A program made the translations under genes and the position numbers. Source: Excoecaria cochinchinensis (Eukaryota > Streptophyta > Magnoliopsida > Malpighiales > Euphorbiaceae). Taken from it: a DNA stretch of 64,000 nucleotides. Shown here one piece after another: positions 1-10,172 of the stretch. Numbering within the stretch: the stretch's first letter is position 1; each line of letters starts with the position of its first letter. Location of the stretch: positions 1,693,501 to 1,757,500 of the forward strand of contig CANTUQ010000160.1 in assembly GCA_947683425.1 (NCBI GenBank), given 5' to 3'. The notes beneath the pieces were generated by a model that was not told where the DNA came from, did not search any database, and saw nothing but the letters and a program-made list of their open reading frames with translations.

Positions 1-652
1 TTCATTAAATTGTGACAAAAATAATTCATGTCACAAAAAAATAAGTATTTCATGATAAATTTATATGTCGCAAATAGTCATTTTTTTGTTATATTTTTTT
101 CTCTCCAAAAGAAAAAGGTTGAAAATTTTCCCTCCATATTAAAAGTGACGAAATTGTATCTCGTCACAGTACATTCATTTTTTGTGATACATTTATTTTT
201 CATAAATAAAATTATTTTTAGAACTAAATTTTTTTAAAAAAAAAATAATTAGAAATTTATTTTATCTCGATATCTTATTTGTGACGAACTGATTTTATCT
301 TCACTAATTTATTTAATTATGAAAAAAGTAATTCGTCACAAAAAAAAATAAATATTTTGTGAAGATTTGATACGTTGTAATAAGTTATTATTTTGTCATT
401 AAATTTTTTCCCTCCAAAAAAAAAGGTGAAAAATTTTCCCTCCTAAATAAACCATGACGAAATATTTTTTTTCGTCACAAAATTAATCTATTAGTGACAA
501 AAATTAAAATATAAAATGACGCAAGATAATTTCGTCACAGTAATAAATATTATGGTGACGTTTTAAAAAATTCGTCATTGTAAGTTATAATTAGTGACGA
601 AATTTTATGCGTCATTAAAAAATTTGTCACAAAAAGTCAAATTTCTTGTAGT
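1..652. mobile_element. Terminal part of a CACTA (En/Spm-type) DNA transposon
   Basis: This AT-rich block ends with TTTCTTGTAGT at 642-652, which matches the inverse of the CACTACAAGAAA terminus of plant CACTA elements except for the outermost base. Inside it the short motif GTGACGAAAT and its complement TTCGTCAC recur in both orientations (for example near 146, 165, 282, 331, 455, 471, 525, 557 and 593), as in the subterminal repeats that CACTA transposases bind. Immediately after 652 a gypsy pol frame begins in mid-protein, so the element sits inside retrotransposon T1. No transposase is visible; the rest lies left of the window. The 3-bp target duplication cannot be tested. A short open frame at 28-237 is AT-rich noise. 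Confidence 0.62.
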
Positions 653-2059
653 CCGAGGGACGAAAACCAGCTGGCTTACGCGCTCTCTACTTTGGTATCA
701 ATATGGGACAATCTGGAAGAGGTAATCATGAGTCCGATTTTGATTTCTAGCTCGGATAGACCTAGTTTCGAGGCACAATCAGTAACAGAAATAGATGTGG
801 CGGATGGGAAGCCATGGTATTATGATATCATGAACTATCTAGAAAATGTGACCTTTCCAGAGGAAGCTATAGAGAAAGACAAGAGATTGATTCGCAGGTT
901 GTCTACTCAGTTCATATCCATAAACGGAGTGTTGTACAAGCGACAGGCTGATGGGATACAATTGAGATGTCTGGGCGAAAAAGAGGCTAAGAAGGTAATG
1001 GAAGAAACCCATGCCGGTGTTTGTGGAGCCCATATGAATGGCTTGATGTTAGCCAAGAAAATCATGAGCCAGGGATTTTACTGGCTCACTATGGACAAAT
1101 ATTGCTCGAAGTATGTGCAGAACTTCCAGCTATGCCAGCAGTATGCAGATTTAAGGCACCTGCCTGTGTCAGAATTACACAGTTTAACATCGCCGTGGCC
1201 ATTTGCCGCTTGGGGGATTGATATTATTGGAGAGATCCGATCCACAGCCTCCAATGGACACAGATACATTATAGACGCAATTGACTACTTCACCAAGTGG
1301 GTAGAAGCAGAGTCCTTTAGAAAGGTGGATGCACGGGATATGGCAAAATTCATTGAGAGAAACTTGATCTGCAGATATGGCCTTCCGTATCACGTGGTGT
1401 TCGATAACGGGGTCCAGTTCATGGGAGAAATGAAGAAGTTACTTCAGAAGTACGGTATTGAGCATCATAAGTCATCTCCATATCGCCCTCAGGCTAATGG
1501 CGCAGTCAAAGCCGCTAATAAGAATGTCAAAAAGATTCTGGCTAAGATGGTGCAGAGTTATAAAGACTGGGCGGAGAAATTGCCTTTCGCGCTTTGGGGT
1601 TATAGGACGGTAGTCAAAACGTCTACGGGAGCTACGCCGTATTCCTTGGTGTATAGGACAGAAGCGATCCTGCTAGTTAAAATAGGGCTCAAGTCGTTAA
1701 GGGTAGTTGTGGAAGCTCAAATCCCGGAAGCTGAGTGGATACAGCATCGGTTGTTGCATTTGAACATGCTGGATGAAGGTAGACTAAGAGCCTATTACCA
1801 TAACCAGGTCTACCAGAAAATACTTGCCAGGACGTTTGGGAAGAAGGTCAGGAAGAACCCACTAAAGGAGGGAGATTTGTTATTCAAACAAATGAGACCA
1901 GGTGCGCCAGACATCCGAGGAAAGTTCAGACCGACATGGGAAGGACCTTTCATCCTCAAGAAGTTGTTGTCAAAATGAGCAGCGATTTTAGCAGACGGTG
2001 ATGGCAATGAGTTCAAAGAGCCGGTCAATATTGATAGGCTGAAAAGGTTCCATGGCTAA
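653..2059 (+). pseudogene. pol: Tat-type pol fragment: RNase H tail and integrase (T1)
   Basis: The frame begins directly at the CACTA end with the RNase H tail (PRDENQ...AL) and runs about 469 codons. The integrase zinc region follows (HAGVCGAH near 1010-1040, then FQLCQQ near 1125), where the first Cys of the CX2C pair is Phe. The catalytic core shows the first Asp (WGIDIIGE, about 1210) and the second (VVFDNGVQF, about 1400). The third acidic residue is lost: NGAVKAAN near 1500 has Lys where the family has Glu. A TGA at 1976-1978 interrupts the frame, which then continues in register to the usual C-terminus (EPVNIDRLK) and a TAA at 2057-2059. Integrase would insert cDNA into the nucleus genome; this copy is dead. 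I chose no start because the 5' part is missing. Confidence 0.85.
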
Positions 2060-2447
2060 GACTAAAATCAAAAGAAGAGAAATAAATGCCCCGCGGGTCG
2101 AAAACTGAAAAAAGGCGGCCTTGCTAAAATCGGGCGCCTCGACAGGGTGAAAACCGAAAAATGGCATCCTATGCAAAAATTAGAGGCATGAGAGAAAATG
2201 TCCAATCGAGAAAACTAGAGAGGGCCGATTGGTAACAGGAGTCTGGTGCTATTAATATTCGGTTTCATGAATTAATATGGTTTATGCAGTTGAATTAGTG
2301 ACAAATAGCAATCATGTATGCCGAAATTGCATGGAGATGTACACAATTTTGTGAAAAATACAGAATTGTTATTTTCATTCTCATCGTTTTCCAGTTCTGC
2401 TTTGAAAAGATACATATTGCTTGGAAAACATACAGATTTAAGCTAAA
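2060..2447. other. Post-pol spacer of T1
   Basis: Non-coding. The part at 2085-2230 contains repeated short segments of the type CCCGCGGGTCGAAAAC, AAGGCGGCC and GGGCGCC that are common directly after pol in Tat elements. A short plus-strand open frame starting at 2314 overlaps the end of the antisense gene and looks fortuitous. Confidence 0.5.
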
Positions 2448-3645
2448 TTACGTCATACTGCTACTCTCGCCAGCCAAATGCTTGAGTTGTCTTGTTCTGT
2501 TGTCAGACTCTGGACTAAGTATCCACCGCTTATACTCACTGGTAGAAATCACAGAATGAGTCTCAAGAGAAGGCATGACAGTCTTCGCCGACAGGCGGCG
2601 CCATAACTCGTGGTAGCGAGAAACAAAAGCAGCAGAAAGATTCCCTCCTTGGAAGGATAAGGGGACTTTCACCACATCTTGAGTTATCCCGAGTTGACGA
2701 GTACACCGGGCAGCAACATAAAAAGTAGCTTGACGAAGCCCACGTAGGGGAACACATCCTAAAGGTCTATCGATGATTGTGTGAGGTAAGGGAAGCCAAG
2801 CATGAGTGAAACCGACGCCCTCATCTGCTACCCCACTGAGTATAGCAATGCCGTCATCAAGAGTGGCAAATGAATATAGTCGTTGACGTGGGAGGAAATG
2901 TCTTGGTGAGTATTGAGGGATGACTCGAGGAGTAGGTTTCGACAACAAGTTCAGCTTCTCCTGCAGCCAAATCTAAAAAAAAAAAAAAGCCGCTGGAGTA
3001 AGTTGGGTTTACTTCAGGCAAAAGTTAGGCACTGGGTTGTGTGAAAATCCGAAAGGACGCATCTCCCGTTAAGAAAAGCTAGTGTGAAAATCCATAAGGG
3101 ACGCACTACCTTTTAAAATAATGACATACCTAGAGCAATAAGGGGCTCCCAGTAGGCAAGGCAGCGGATCCAGAGCAGACGGAGTCCAAGCCTAGAATGG
3201 TCTCAGCTAAGATGAGGGGAAAAGGGTTCAGTCCATGATGAAAACCATCCAAAACCTTGAACAGGCGAAGATCACCAACCAAATCCTCTAAGGTTACGGA
3301 CAAGAATCTCATCATGCAGAATAAAAATACAATGCTTGCTCGATATGTGGGGACATCAGAGAATCTGTCCAAAGCTTCAATCAGCAGTTCCAAGGAAAAT
3401 GTAAAGTCCAGTGGGACTAGCCGAGCAGCTTCGGGGGGAGTTATGCCAAGAGAGAGGGCAATGTCCTGGGTTTGAATCAGATCGAGTGAGGAATGCAGGG
3501 TAGAGCATTGGGAGAGTACCATGTTCCAGTGATTACAGCGAATTCTTCAGGCAAGGGGCAGAGTTCCTGATAAGTAAATTTGAAGACGTGAAAGTGGGGG
3601 GTTCCAGAAGTGAGCTGCAGCCGAGAGGAGGTTGTGGTCTATTTT
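2448..3645 (-). pseudogene. Antisense plant-mobile-domain-like gene of T1, two exons
   Basis: Read on the minus strand, exon 1 (about 3645 to 3130) gives a plant mobile domain-like start (QELCPLPEEF near 3550), a frame change near 3480-3520, then ALSLGITPPEAARLV. Exon 2 (2972 to 2448) begins IWLQEKLNLLSKP and contains RYHELWRRLS. Between them lies a likely intron, 2973-3129 (157 nt), with a donor TAG/GTATGT and a T-rich acceptor ending TTTAG. The two exons join in phase 0, but the last codon of exon 1 is TAG where CAG would fit, so the protein stops exactly at the splice site. Antisense ORFs with this domain are known between pol and the 3' LTR of Tat elements; their role is unknown. The family call rests on pattern recognition, and the frame change makes this a relic. 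Confidence 0.6.
2973..3129 (-). other. Intron of the antisense gene
   Basis: Minus-strand donor GTATGT at 3129-3124 and a run of T before AG at 2974-2973 fit the plant consensus. Removing it keeps the reading frame between the two exons. Inside it the phrase AAAATCC..A(A)GG.CGCA is repeated (3045-3065 and 3085-3105). Confidence 0.6.
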
Positions 3646-4065
3646 GACCCTACTTAAGAATTTCAGCCCAGACAGTGGGGTGAGAGCGCTGTATTCCCAA
3701 GTGTGTTGTATCGTCTAGAATGCGGTACATCCTTTGAAAAGAGGGAGGAGTCATTCTTGAGAGTTAAAAATTGGAAAAAGCAAGCAAGAAACAATGAAGA
3801 AGTCGAAAAGCTTAAGAAAATGGTGGAATTTGAAGGAAAGATCCACAGACGGCCTGCCCATTCCTCATCACAGACGGCCTGACCGTCCCTCAATGACACC
3901 TGGCAGAAATGCATTCATCATCATTTCATTTGTCACTAGCATTTATTGCGCATTTGATACGGGAATCTAGAGCGACAGACAGTCAGACCGCCGCTCGCTC
4001 CTGGAGACGGCTAGCCCGTCGGTCACAAAAAATTATATAAGGGGGCGGTCACAAAAATTATATAA
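3646..4065. promoter_or_regulatory. Divergent promoter region with duplicated TATA box
   Basis: This stretch separates the antisense gene (leftwards) from the sense gene (rightwards). Toward the sense gene, TATATAA occurs at 4034-4040 and again at 4059-4065, each inside a near-identical 25-bp copy starting CGGTCACAAAA and ending ATAAGGGG. GACGG/CCGTC inverted motifs lie just upstream of the TATA pair (3975-4025) and again at 3842-3895, nearer the antisense gene. No clear TATA box is seen for the antisense gene. The same arrangement recurs in element T2 near 62980. Confidence 0.55.
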
Positions 4066-4263
4066 GGGGCTGTAACCGACGGGGTAGCGGTTTCTTTTCC
4101 TCTTCTTCTCTTCTTAACCGACGGTTTTTGCAGGTTTTTGGCTTTTTCTCTCTTATTTCTTCACTTTTTTGCATTTTTATTTACATTTTTCGTGATCCTC
4201 ATGTTGCCGCGCATCTACCGGAATTTTCCTTTTTATCTAGTTTCTGTTTTCTGCACACTACAG

Positions 4264-4930
4264 GTTGGTAAATATTATTTATTTATTTATTTATTTCTAC
4301 TTCTTTTAGTTTTTATAAACAACAAATAAGTTATAATGCGTTATTCGTTCACTTTTTATAATGCCTAAATGCTGCTTGTTCTTTATTTGATTATTATTTT
4401 GCATGTTTCTATATATATACGTTGCTTTAATAGTCATTTTTAATATAATTGTTGGCCAGTTTTGCATGAATGTTGGATTGCATTGTTGACTAGATTAAGT
4501 ACACTGTTGACTAGATTAAGATTAGTTTAATTTGAATCTTTTGGATAAGGCATGATCTTTTAAATGAACTAGATATAATTTGCGGTTAATTATAATATGC
4601 CCATAATAGGATTTTCACATGCTTAGCTCTGAAACGTCAGAAGATAAATGTTTATGCTCTGGTTGGGGCCTGGGACATGTGCTTTTGTTTTTTTCGCATG
4701 AGGTTGGGAACACACTTGCCGAGGTGCTGCCCAAATTTTTGTTATTTTAATTAATTGATCTAATCTGACTCTAATTTGGCTTTGTTTTTTCATTTTTTAT
4801 GCCCGAAGGGACTTGAGATCTATCCCACGCTAGTTTTCTCGCCTCCTTATGCAAGGGGCTGGGACATGTCCCCTGTCGGGATACAATTTATTTTATGACT
4901 AATTACGTTTTTTATTTATTATTATCTCAG
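4264..4930 (+). other. 5'-UTR intron of the sense T1 gene
   Basis: Donor CAG/GTTGGT at 4261-4269 and acceptor ATTATCTCAG ending at 4930. The acceptor is followed by GATGCCTCC, as in the T2 copy (62232). The interior is T-rich and contains GGTTGGGGCCTG-like and GAGGTGCTGCCCAAATTTT-like segments that also occur in the T2 intron, so the two introns are homologous. Confidence 0.55.
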
Positions 4931-5845
4931 GATGCCTCCTCATCGACGTTGTCCCGCAGGGTCAGCCTGAGCTGTAGGCTCCTGAGTGGATGAGCCCTGA
5001 GGCTCAAGAGAGATACAGAACGTTGGCTCAAGTGGAGTTCCGAGCTAGCCGCTTCATCTCTAGGCTGTTCCTGGAAGCCTTAGGGATGGCAGATGAGGTC
5101 GATGCATTGATAGCGAGCGCCAGATGGACGGAGTTTCTATCGGATGCCTTCTCGACTTACCCTGAGGCGGTGCGGCAGGGTTTTGGACTACGCTGCATTA
5201 TGGAGGGTTCCAGAGATCAGACACAGAGCCCGAGGTGGTACATTTTTGGTTTGACGGATATCACTTCAGCATCACCCGCCAGCGGTTCGCAAAGGCTATG
5301 GGTCTTCCATTAGGTGTGGGATGATAGTTCCCCGGTCCGACCGTGACCATTGGGCTACCATAGCCCTATCGGGAGTACTATATGACCACGATACAGCGAA
5401 GAGTACTATGCTGATCTCACAGGCACTCCGATACCTACACAGGGTGTTATCCAGCTCATACCTTAGACGAGCTGGTAAACCCAGGGGTCGCTCAATGCCG
5501 CAGAGATATGGAGCCTATGGGCTATGGTGGCGGGTCAGTGCCTTAACGTTAGCCATGAGATACTGGCTAACATGATGAGGGTTTTCTAGAGGGACTACCC
5601 TGGTGGTGATCATTGGAGGGGTCATCACCAGACTGCTGCTGAGGTTAGGGGTTGCTCCAGATAGGCTTAGGGATGCCTTAGATGAGAGTATATATGTAGA
5701 TGCTCCGGCAACTATTCAGATGGGCATGATATCGCCGCTGCAGGGACAGGCCGAGGATATAGGTTTCGCACTATACATGAGACTAGACGCACCTTTGGCC
5801 TCCCCTCTTTAGAGCCTAAGCAGGATCAGCCCGAGGATGATGTGC

Positions 5846-5950
5846 CACCACAAGCACCAGTTTCAGGAGGGTCAGTCTCCTCAGCACCTGCACCAGGAGG
5901 GTCATCCTCCCCAGCACCGGCATCAGGAGGATTTGCCTCTGCAGCCACAG
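5846..5950 (+). repeat. Coding minisatellite, about 30-33 bp unit
   Basis: Three to four imperfect copies of CAGCACC-GCACCAGGAGGGTCA-TCCTCC-type sequence encode a Gln/Pro/His/Glu-rich tract inside the sense T1 gene. Confidence 0.6.
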
Positions 5951-6929
5951 CCAGGGCAGGAGGAGCTCAGGATGCCCTCCAATTTTGAGATGGAGTTTAC
6001 TATGGACGAGTTGCTAGCGACTCCTCCGACACCGAGGGCACACACTCCCCCTCCATCTTTGAGAGTACAGCGGACTACTCCCCGACTTTCAGAGAGGTTT
6101 CATCCCTATGCCAAGGGAGACCCGGGGGCATCTACTTCTATAGCTCCCCACCACCAGAGCCCGATGCCTGAGAACAATTCCACCTCCAGCAGCACCACAG
6201 CCGGACAAATCAGAGATCATTACCTCCATGCTTGCGTCTTTCAAGCGTAAGCAAGAGGAGAGGGATAGGGGCCCTCCTTGCTTAGGTTGGAGAGCGGGAT
6301 AGAGCTATGATAGAGAGGCTTGAACAGCAGCAGGGGGTGATCCGGGAGCAGGCCAGGGTCATAAACCAGTTGAGGCAGGAGCATACGGGACTCCTTGAGC
6401 AGATGGCACAGCAGCAGGAGAGGCTGATGGATCAGTTGAGACAAGAGGTGAGGTCCTCTTAGGATGAGGCAGCCCAGGGGGATAGATACGACGCTCCAGA
6501 TGATATAGGAATCATTAGATACTCTCAGATCCACAGTACAGGGAGTATATGGAGCCGTCCATCCTCTGACCCAGTACATTAGGGAGCTTCGTCAGCAGAC
6601 GAAGCAGAGGTTGGACCATATGGGGACCGCCTCCAATGATCAGACTCATCAGCTGAGCAGAGCTTTTAGAGAGTTGGGAGAGGTTATCAGAGATAGCCTG
6701 CGATTCATGACCACATGTGCACAGCCCTTCTTAGATGGGCATGCTCGGGTACAGTTCTAGGTACAGGTCAGAGCTCAGGGCATCTCAGCCGCTTGGACCG
6801 ATAGATCTTGCTAGCCAGCCATCCGCCTCAGAGGTCGGGCCCTCGGTACCTCCAGCGCAGCCCTAGGCGGTCCATATATCAGATGATGAGGATCCAGAAG
6901 AGGAGCCCTCAGACTATCCGCCTCTTTAG

Positions 6930-7330
6930 TTTTCAGGGAGCTTGACTGTCATCTCTCTTGTATTCATTTTTTGTTATTATTATATTTGCATATACATTGT
7001 ACAAAAATTATTTTCCTTTAGTAGAGAAACATTTATTGTCAGATTTATGTGTTTATTTTTCCATATCTGTCATCTTTGCTTCGTTTCTTGTCAAAGCTGA
7101 ATGATTACATAATGAAATGAAAAACAAAATAACAAAAAGAATGAAAAAATAAGGAAGTGATAGAAAGTAATAAATGACATCATAAAAACATTCACAAATT
7201 TGTTAAGCAAGCCAAATTGATGCATAAATTAACCAAAGAGATTCTTTGCACATAGGAACACTATTTAACATTGATTCAATAACGGACATCAACTACAATG
7301 AAGGATAAGCGAATCGAATGCTACAACCTT
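6930..7330. other. Non-coding, no feature recognised
   Basis: AT-rich 3' region of the sense T1 gene. I see no ORF of substance and no clear repeat. Confidence 0.5.
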
Positions 7331-7800
7331 TAAGATCAGAATCAACCAGCTACACACCGCGGAAGGCCGAGATGAGGCTAGCGGTACAGATCAGCCACCG
7401 CGTGCAGACTGAGACGAGGTTAGTGGGGCACCAGCGTTAGAACAGATCACAATAGAGGATGAAGTTAGAGGACACTTCACCTCACACCGCACAAGCCCAG
7501 ATGAGGCTAGCGGGACAGATCAGCCACCGTGCAGACCGAGATGAGGTTAGCAGGGCACCAGCGATAGAACAGATCGCAACAGAGGATGAAGTTAGAGACA
7601 CTTCACCTCACACCGCGCAAGCCCAGATGAGGCTAGCGGGATAGACCAGCCATCATGCAGACCAAGACAAGGTTAGCAGGGCACCAGCGATAGAACAGAT
7701 TGCAACAGAGGATGCAGTTAGAGACACTTCACCTCACACCATGCATGCCAAGATGAGGCTAGCAGTACAGATCAACCACCGAGCAGATCGAAACGAGACC
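7331..7800 (+). repeat. Tandem repeat upstream of the T1 polypurine tract, about 126-129 bp, four copies
   Basis: The anchor GATGAGGCTA occurs at 7371, 7500, 7626 and 7752, giving periods of 129, 126 and 126 bp. Each unit also carries CAGATCAGCCACCG, GGGCACCAGCG and ACACTTCACCTCACACC. Tandem repeats here are typical of Tat elements and can seed satellites. Confidence 0.85.
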
Positions 7801-7867
7801 TGCTAGGTGAACACCCCGAAGGTAAGGATTGCTCCAGGTAAGCTTTTCTTCCCTTCTATCTCTGAAT

Positions 7868-7919
7868 TTTGGCTCACCTAGGCACTTGTGCACTAGCCTC
7901 CCCAAAATTGGGGGGCAAC
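7868..7919 (+). promoter_or_regulatory. T1 polypurine tract and conserved box before the 3' LTR
   Basis: TTTTGGCTCACCTAGGCAC, GTGCACTAGCCTCCCC and AAAATTGGGGGGCAAC lead directly to the LTR. The same box is found inverted in T2 at about 49845-49895. The G run is the likely plus-strand primer for reverse transcription. Confidence 0.7.
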
Positions 7920-9744
7920 TATAAGCACCATGTCTCGAGACGATCTAGATCAGAGATTACCCGATGAAGAAGTCAATGCCTGGTTCCAAATAGATGGATG
8001 AAATTCGAAGATTTTGGTCCTTTGAGTTCACAAGAATTAAAGGGTTTTTTATTTGCGGTAGAAAGAAGCAAAAAATCGGGAGAATTTTGACTTAATTTTT
8101 GAGTTTTCTTCCACGGACGGTCAGACCGTCGGTCGCGGGGCATCCATCGGTCGTAGCGGCAGCCCGTCTCACTCGTCGTCACGAGGGACGGGGCCATCTG
8201 TGAGTTTATCGACGGCCACGTGTCCCGAACTAACGAATACGTGGTCCGTTGGCATGTGCCGATCGATAGGTCAGGCGCCCGTCGGTTAAATCCTGTTTCC
8301 TGGTGGGAAATATTATTTAACTGACGCCCGTTCGGTTAGCCTCCGATGCCTGTGGTCATGTTTTTCTATAAAAAGGGAAATTTCACACTTTTTTGAGATT
8401 GGAAAAATTATCATTTTACCCCCATAAAAAAGAATCCAATTTTCACTCCAAAAGGTTCAACAAATCTCATTGGTTTTGTTTTCTTCTCGTGAAACGCGTG
8501 GGATCAAATCCAACCAAATTTTCATTCAAAGGTAAAATCTGAGGGTAAATATTCTCGACACGTGTTCTGTTTAATTTTATTTTAGTTATTTTTCATATTT
8601 TTCTTAACCTTACCTGATTTTATTATTTATTATTCTTATAACTTTATCTTGGTTTTTGGTTAATTTTGGATTTTTATTTTAATACTCACATATTTTATTA
8701 TTTTTGTGAAATGCCATTTTCTTGTTTTTTGGTGAGGTGATTTTGAGATGAGGTCGCCGTTCACACCCTGGGAGTACTCCTTTTTGGTTAATTCTATTAA
8801 CTTTAACCTTTTGTTAACGCATTTATTTATTTATTCTTAGTCTTCATTATATACAAATTATTTTATCTCGCTCAAATAAAAATAGATGAGTGTTTTATAG
8901 CAACTAATTGGGATTTTTAACAAAATTAAGGACCAATGTCCTATTTTCCTATCAAATGAATTCATTACCGAAAATTGTTTTTTTAATAATCAAAGTCAGG
9001 GACCAATGTCCTCCCAATTAATAGCCCGATTTGTGTATGTTACATTTTAATCTTTTAGTATGTGTTTATTTATTTATTCATTTATTTACTTATTTATTTC
9101 TGGGATTGTTCTGTCCCAATTTTATTTATTTATTATTTATTGGGGGATTGTTCTATCCCATTTATTATCTAATTTATTTTTATGGTTTGCACTTCTCAAA
9201 TGGGAGTTGTATTCTGCTCCTAGTGTTATTATATTTCATTTTAGATGTTTTCTTTATTTTATTATTTATCGCTTTCAAAATGGATAATTGCGCCTTAACT
9301 AAATTGCATTGTGTGGAGAGAAAGCGAATTAATAAGCTCAAAATTTAATTGTACAATTAATCAAGGTAGAAATAGATAAGAAGTCCCGAACCTATCTCTG
9401 GTCTTTGGGCTCAACGAGGCGAGAGACACACTTCAATGGGATCTCCAAGACACCTCTTGTGTCCCACCAAAAGACTTAATTAAAAAACCTAGGCTCCAAG
9501 GGAGAGAGGTTCATCCTCCAAAACCCCTTTTGGTTGGCCCAAAATGGATATTTGCACTGTCTTAGGCTCTCCGAGGCGAGAGGAACTTTCCCAATCTTTT
9601 ATTAGGTGGCGACTCCATGAAACCTCTTTGTTGCCCAAAATAGACGCACTTGCAATTCGTCGCAAGTTGTAAACGAACCTCATTTTTGCCCGATCGCCCT
9701 CAAGCGGGCGGTCAAGGGGCACCCACGGGCTTCAGCGCGCATCA
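7920..9744 (+). repeat. 3' LTR of T1
   Basis: It begins TATAAGCACC where the T2 LTR begins TGTAGACACC, so the terminal TG has decayed to TA. GC-rich inverted motifs (GACGGTCAGACCGTC near 8113) lie at 8108-8210, and TATAAAAA at 8367-8374 is the likely U3 promoter. TGGCGACTCC at 9607-9616 resembles the sequence found around LTR ends and primer sites of Tat elements. The right end is placed at the CA of GCGCGCA at 9744, where homology to element A starts; this boundary is approximate. Confidence 0.65.
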
Positions 9745-10172
9745 TAGCATGCAAACTATCTGAACACAAATATGAGTGTGTGGATCCTAGGTCTATTAGA
9801 GCATACAACTCAGTGTCACGGAGTAAACATTTACCTATAATCACTTCAGGCACATCCCTGCTCTTCCCGAGCTCTCATCGCATAGGCTCTAGCTGGCGCT
9901 ATCTGGGGACGGTCCACTGACTCAGATAGAGCTCCCTCTCTAGGCCAATTAGCACGACCCCTTCCTCTACCTCTGCCCTGGCTAGCTTGTGGGGCATTGG
10001 ATCTAGCTCTACTAGCCTCTTGCTGATCTCGAGTGTTCTCATTCAACTTGGGGCAATTAGCCAGAAAATGATTCGTGCTTTTTGTATCGGAAATAACCTC
10101 CAGTCAACCAATGACACTCGCCCTTATGGCACTTACTACAATGAGAATACTCAGGTACCACTTCACTCTTGG
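9745..10172 (-). pseudogene. gag-pol: Element A: end of gag and start of protease
   Basis: Minus-strand frames match the gag-protease junction of elements C and F: a Gly/Arg-rich tract (GRGRGRAN), RAYAMRAREEQ, then remains of the aspartic protease (the region of GSTHSY in the relatives) near 9760-9850. The zinc-knuckle part near 10060-10100 is frame-shifted and its Cys residues are partly lost. The fragment ends at the T1 border before any RT. It is separated from the rest of gag only by the solo LTR 10173-12723. Confidence 0.7.

Larger units (their letters stand above)
4066..6929 (+). pseudogene. Sense Athila-ORF1-like gene of T1 with 5'-UTR intron
   Basis: The transcript would start about 30 bp after the TATA pair. 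A leader exon ends CAG at 4263, and an intron with donor GTTGGT runs 4264-4930 to a TCTCAG acceptor. The second exon opens with GATGCCTCC, giving an ATG at 4932. The frame breaks early but resumes as SRFISRLFLEALGM and ARWTEFLSDAF (about 5040-5150), then TAKSTMLISQALRYLHRVL (about 5397-5450), then a proline/glutamine/histidine-rich repeat (5846-5950), RFHPYAKG (about 6095) and a heptad-like coiled coil (IERLEQQQGVIREQ, about 6312-6440). It ends near the TAG around 6929. Segments resemble the Athila ORF1/plant transposon protein family, which has no proven activity. Several stops and shifts make it a relic. A homologue with the same intron lies in T2 (61460-62232 plus 50759-51653). Confidence 0.6.
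653..9744 (+). mobile_element. T1: 3' part of a Tat-lineage Ty3/gypsy retrotransposon with extra genes
   Basis: In order: end of RNase H, integrase, a spacer rich in CCCGCGGGTCGAAAAC-type sequence, an antisense plant-mobile-domain-like gene, a sense Athila-ORF1-like gene with its own promoter, a four-copy tandem repeat, a polypurine block and a 3' LTR. Extra ORFs and tandem repeats between pol and the 3' LTR are known for the Tat lineage. The 5' half is cut off by the CACTA element and the window edge. The right end abuts the protease region of element A, which suggests that T1 inserted into A, though a deletion junction is not excluded. Confidence 0.7.

Noticed and set aside
28..237. AT-rich open frame in the CACTA end
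   Set aside because: Low-complexity Phe/Lys/Ile composition and overlap with subterminal repeats; no family resemblance.
2314..2559. Small plus-strand frame after T1 pol
   Set aside because: It overlaps exon 2 of the antisense gene and shows no domain.
3960..4930. Promoter region of the sense T1 gene as a separate 5' LTR
   Set aside because: No TG...CA borders, no primer site, and no similarity to the T1 3' LTR beyond short GC motifs; not fully excluded.
4066..6929. Sense T1 gene as a domesticated host gene
   Set aside because: Both copies have several stops and shifts and lie inside Tat elements.
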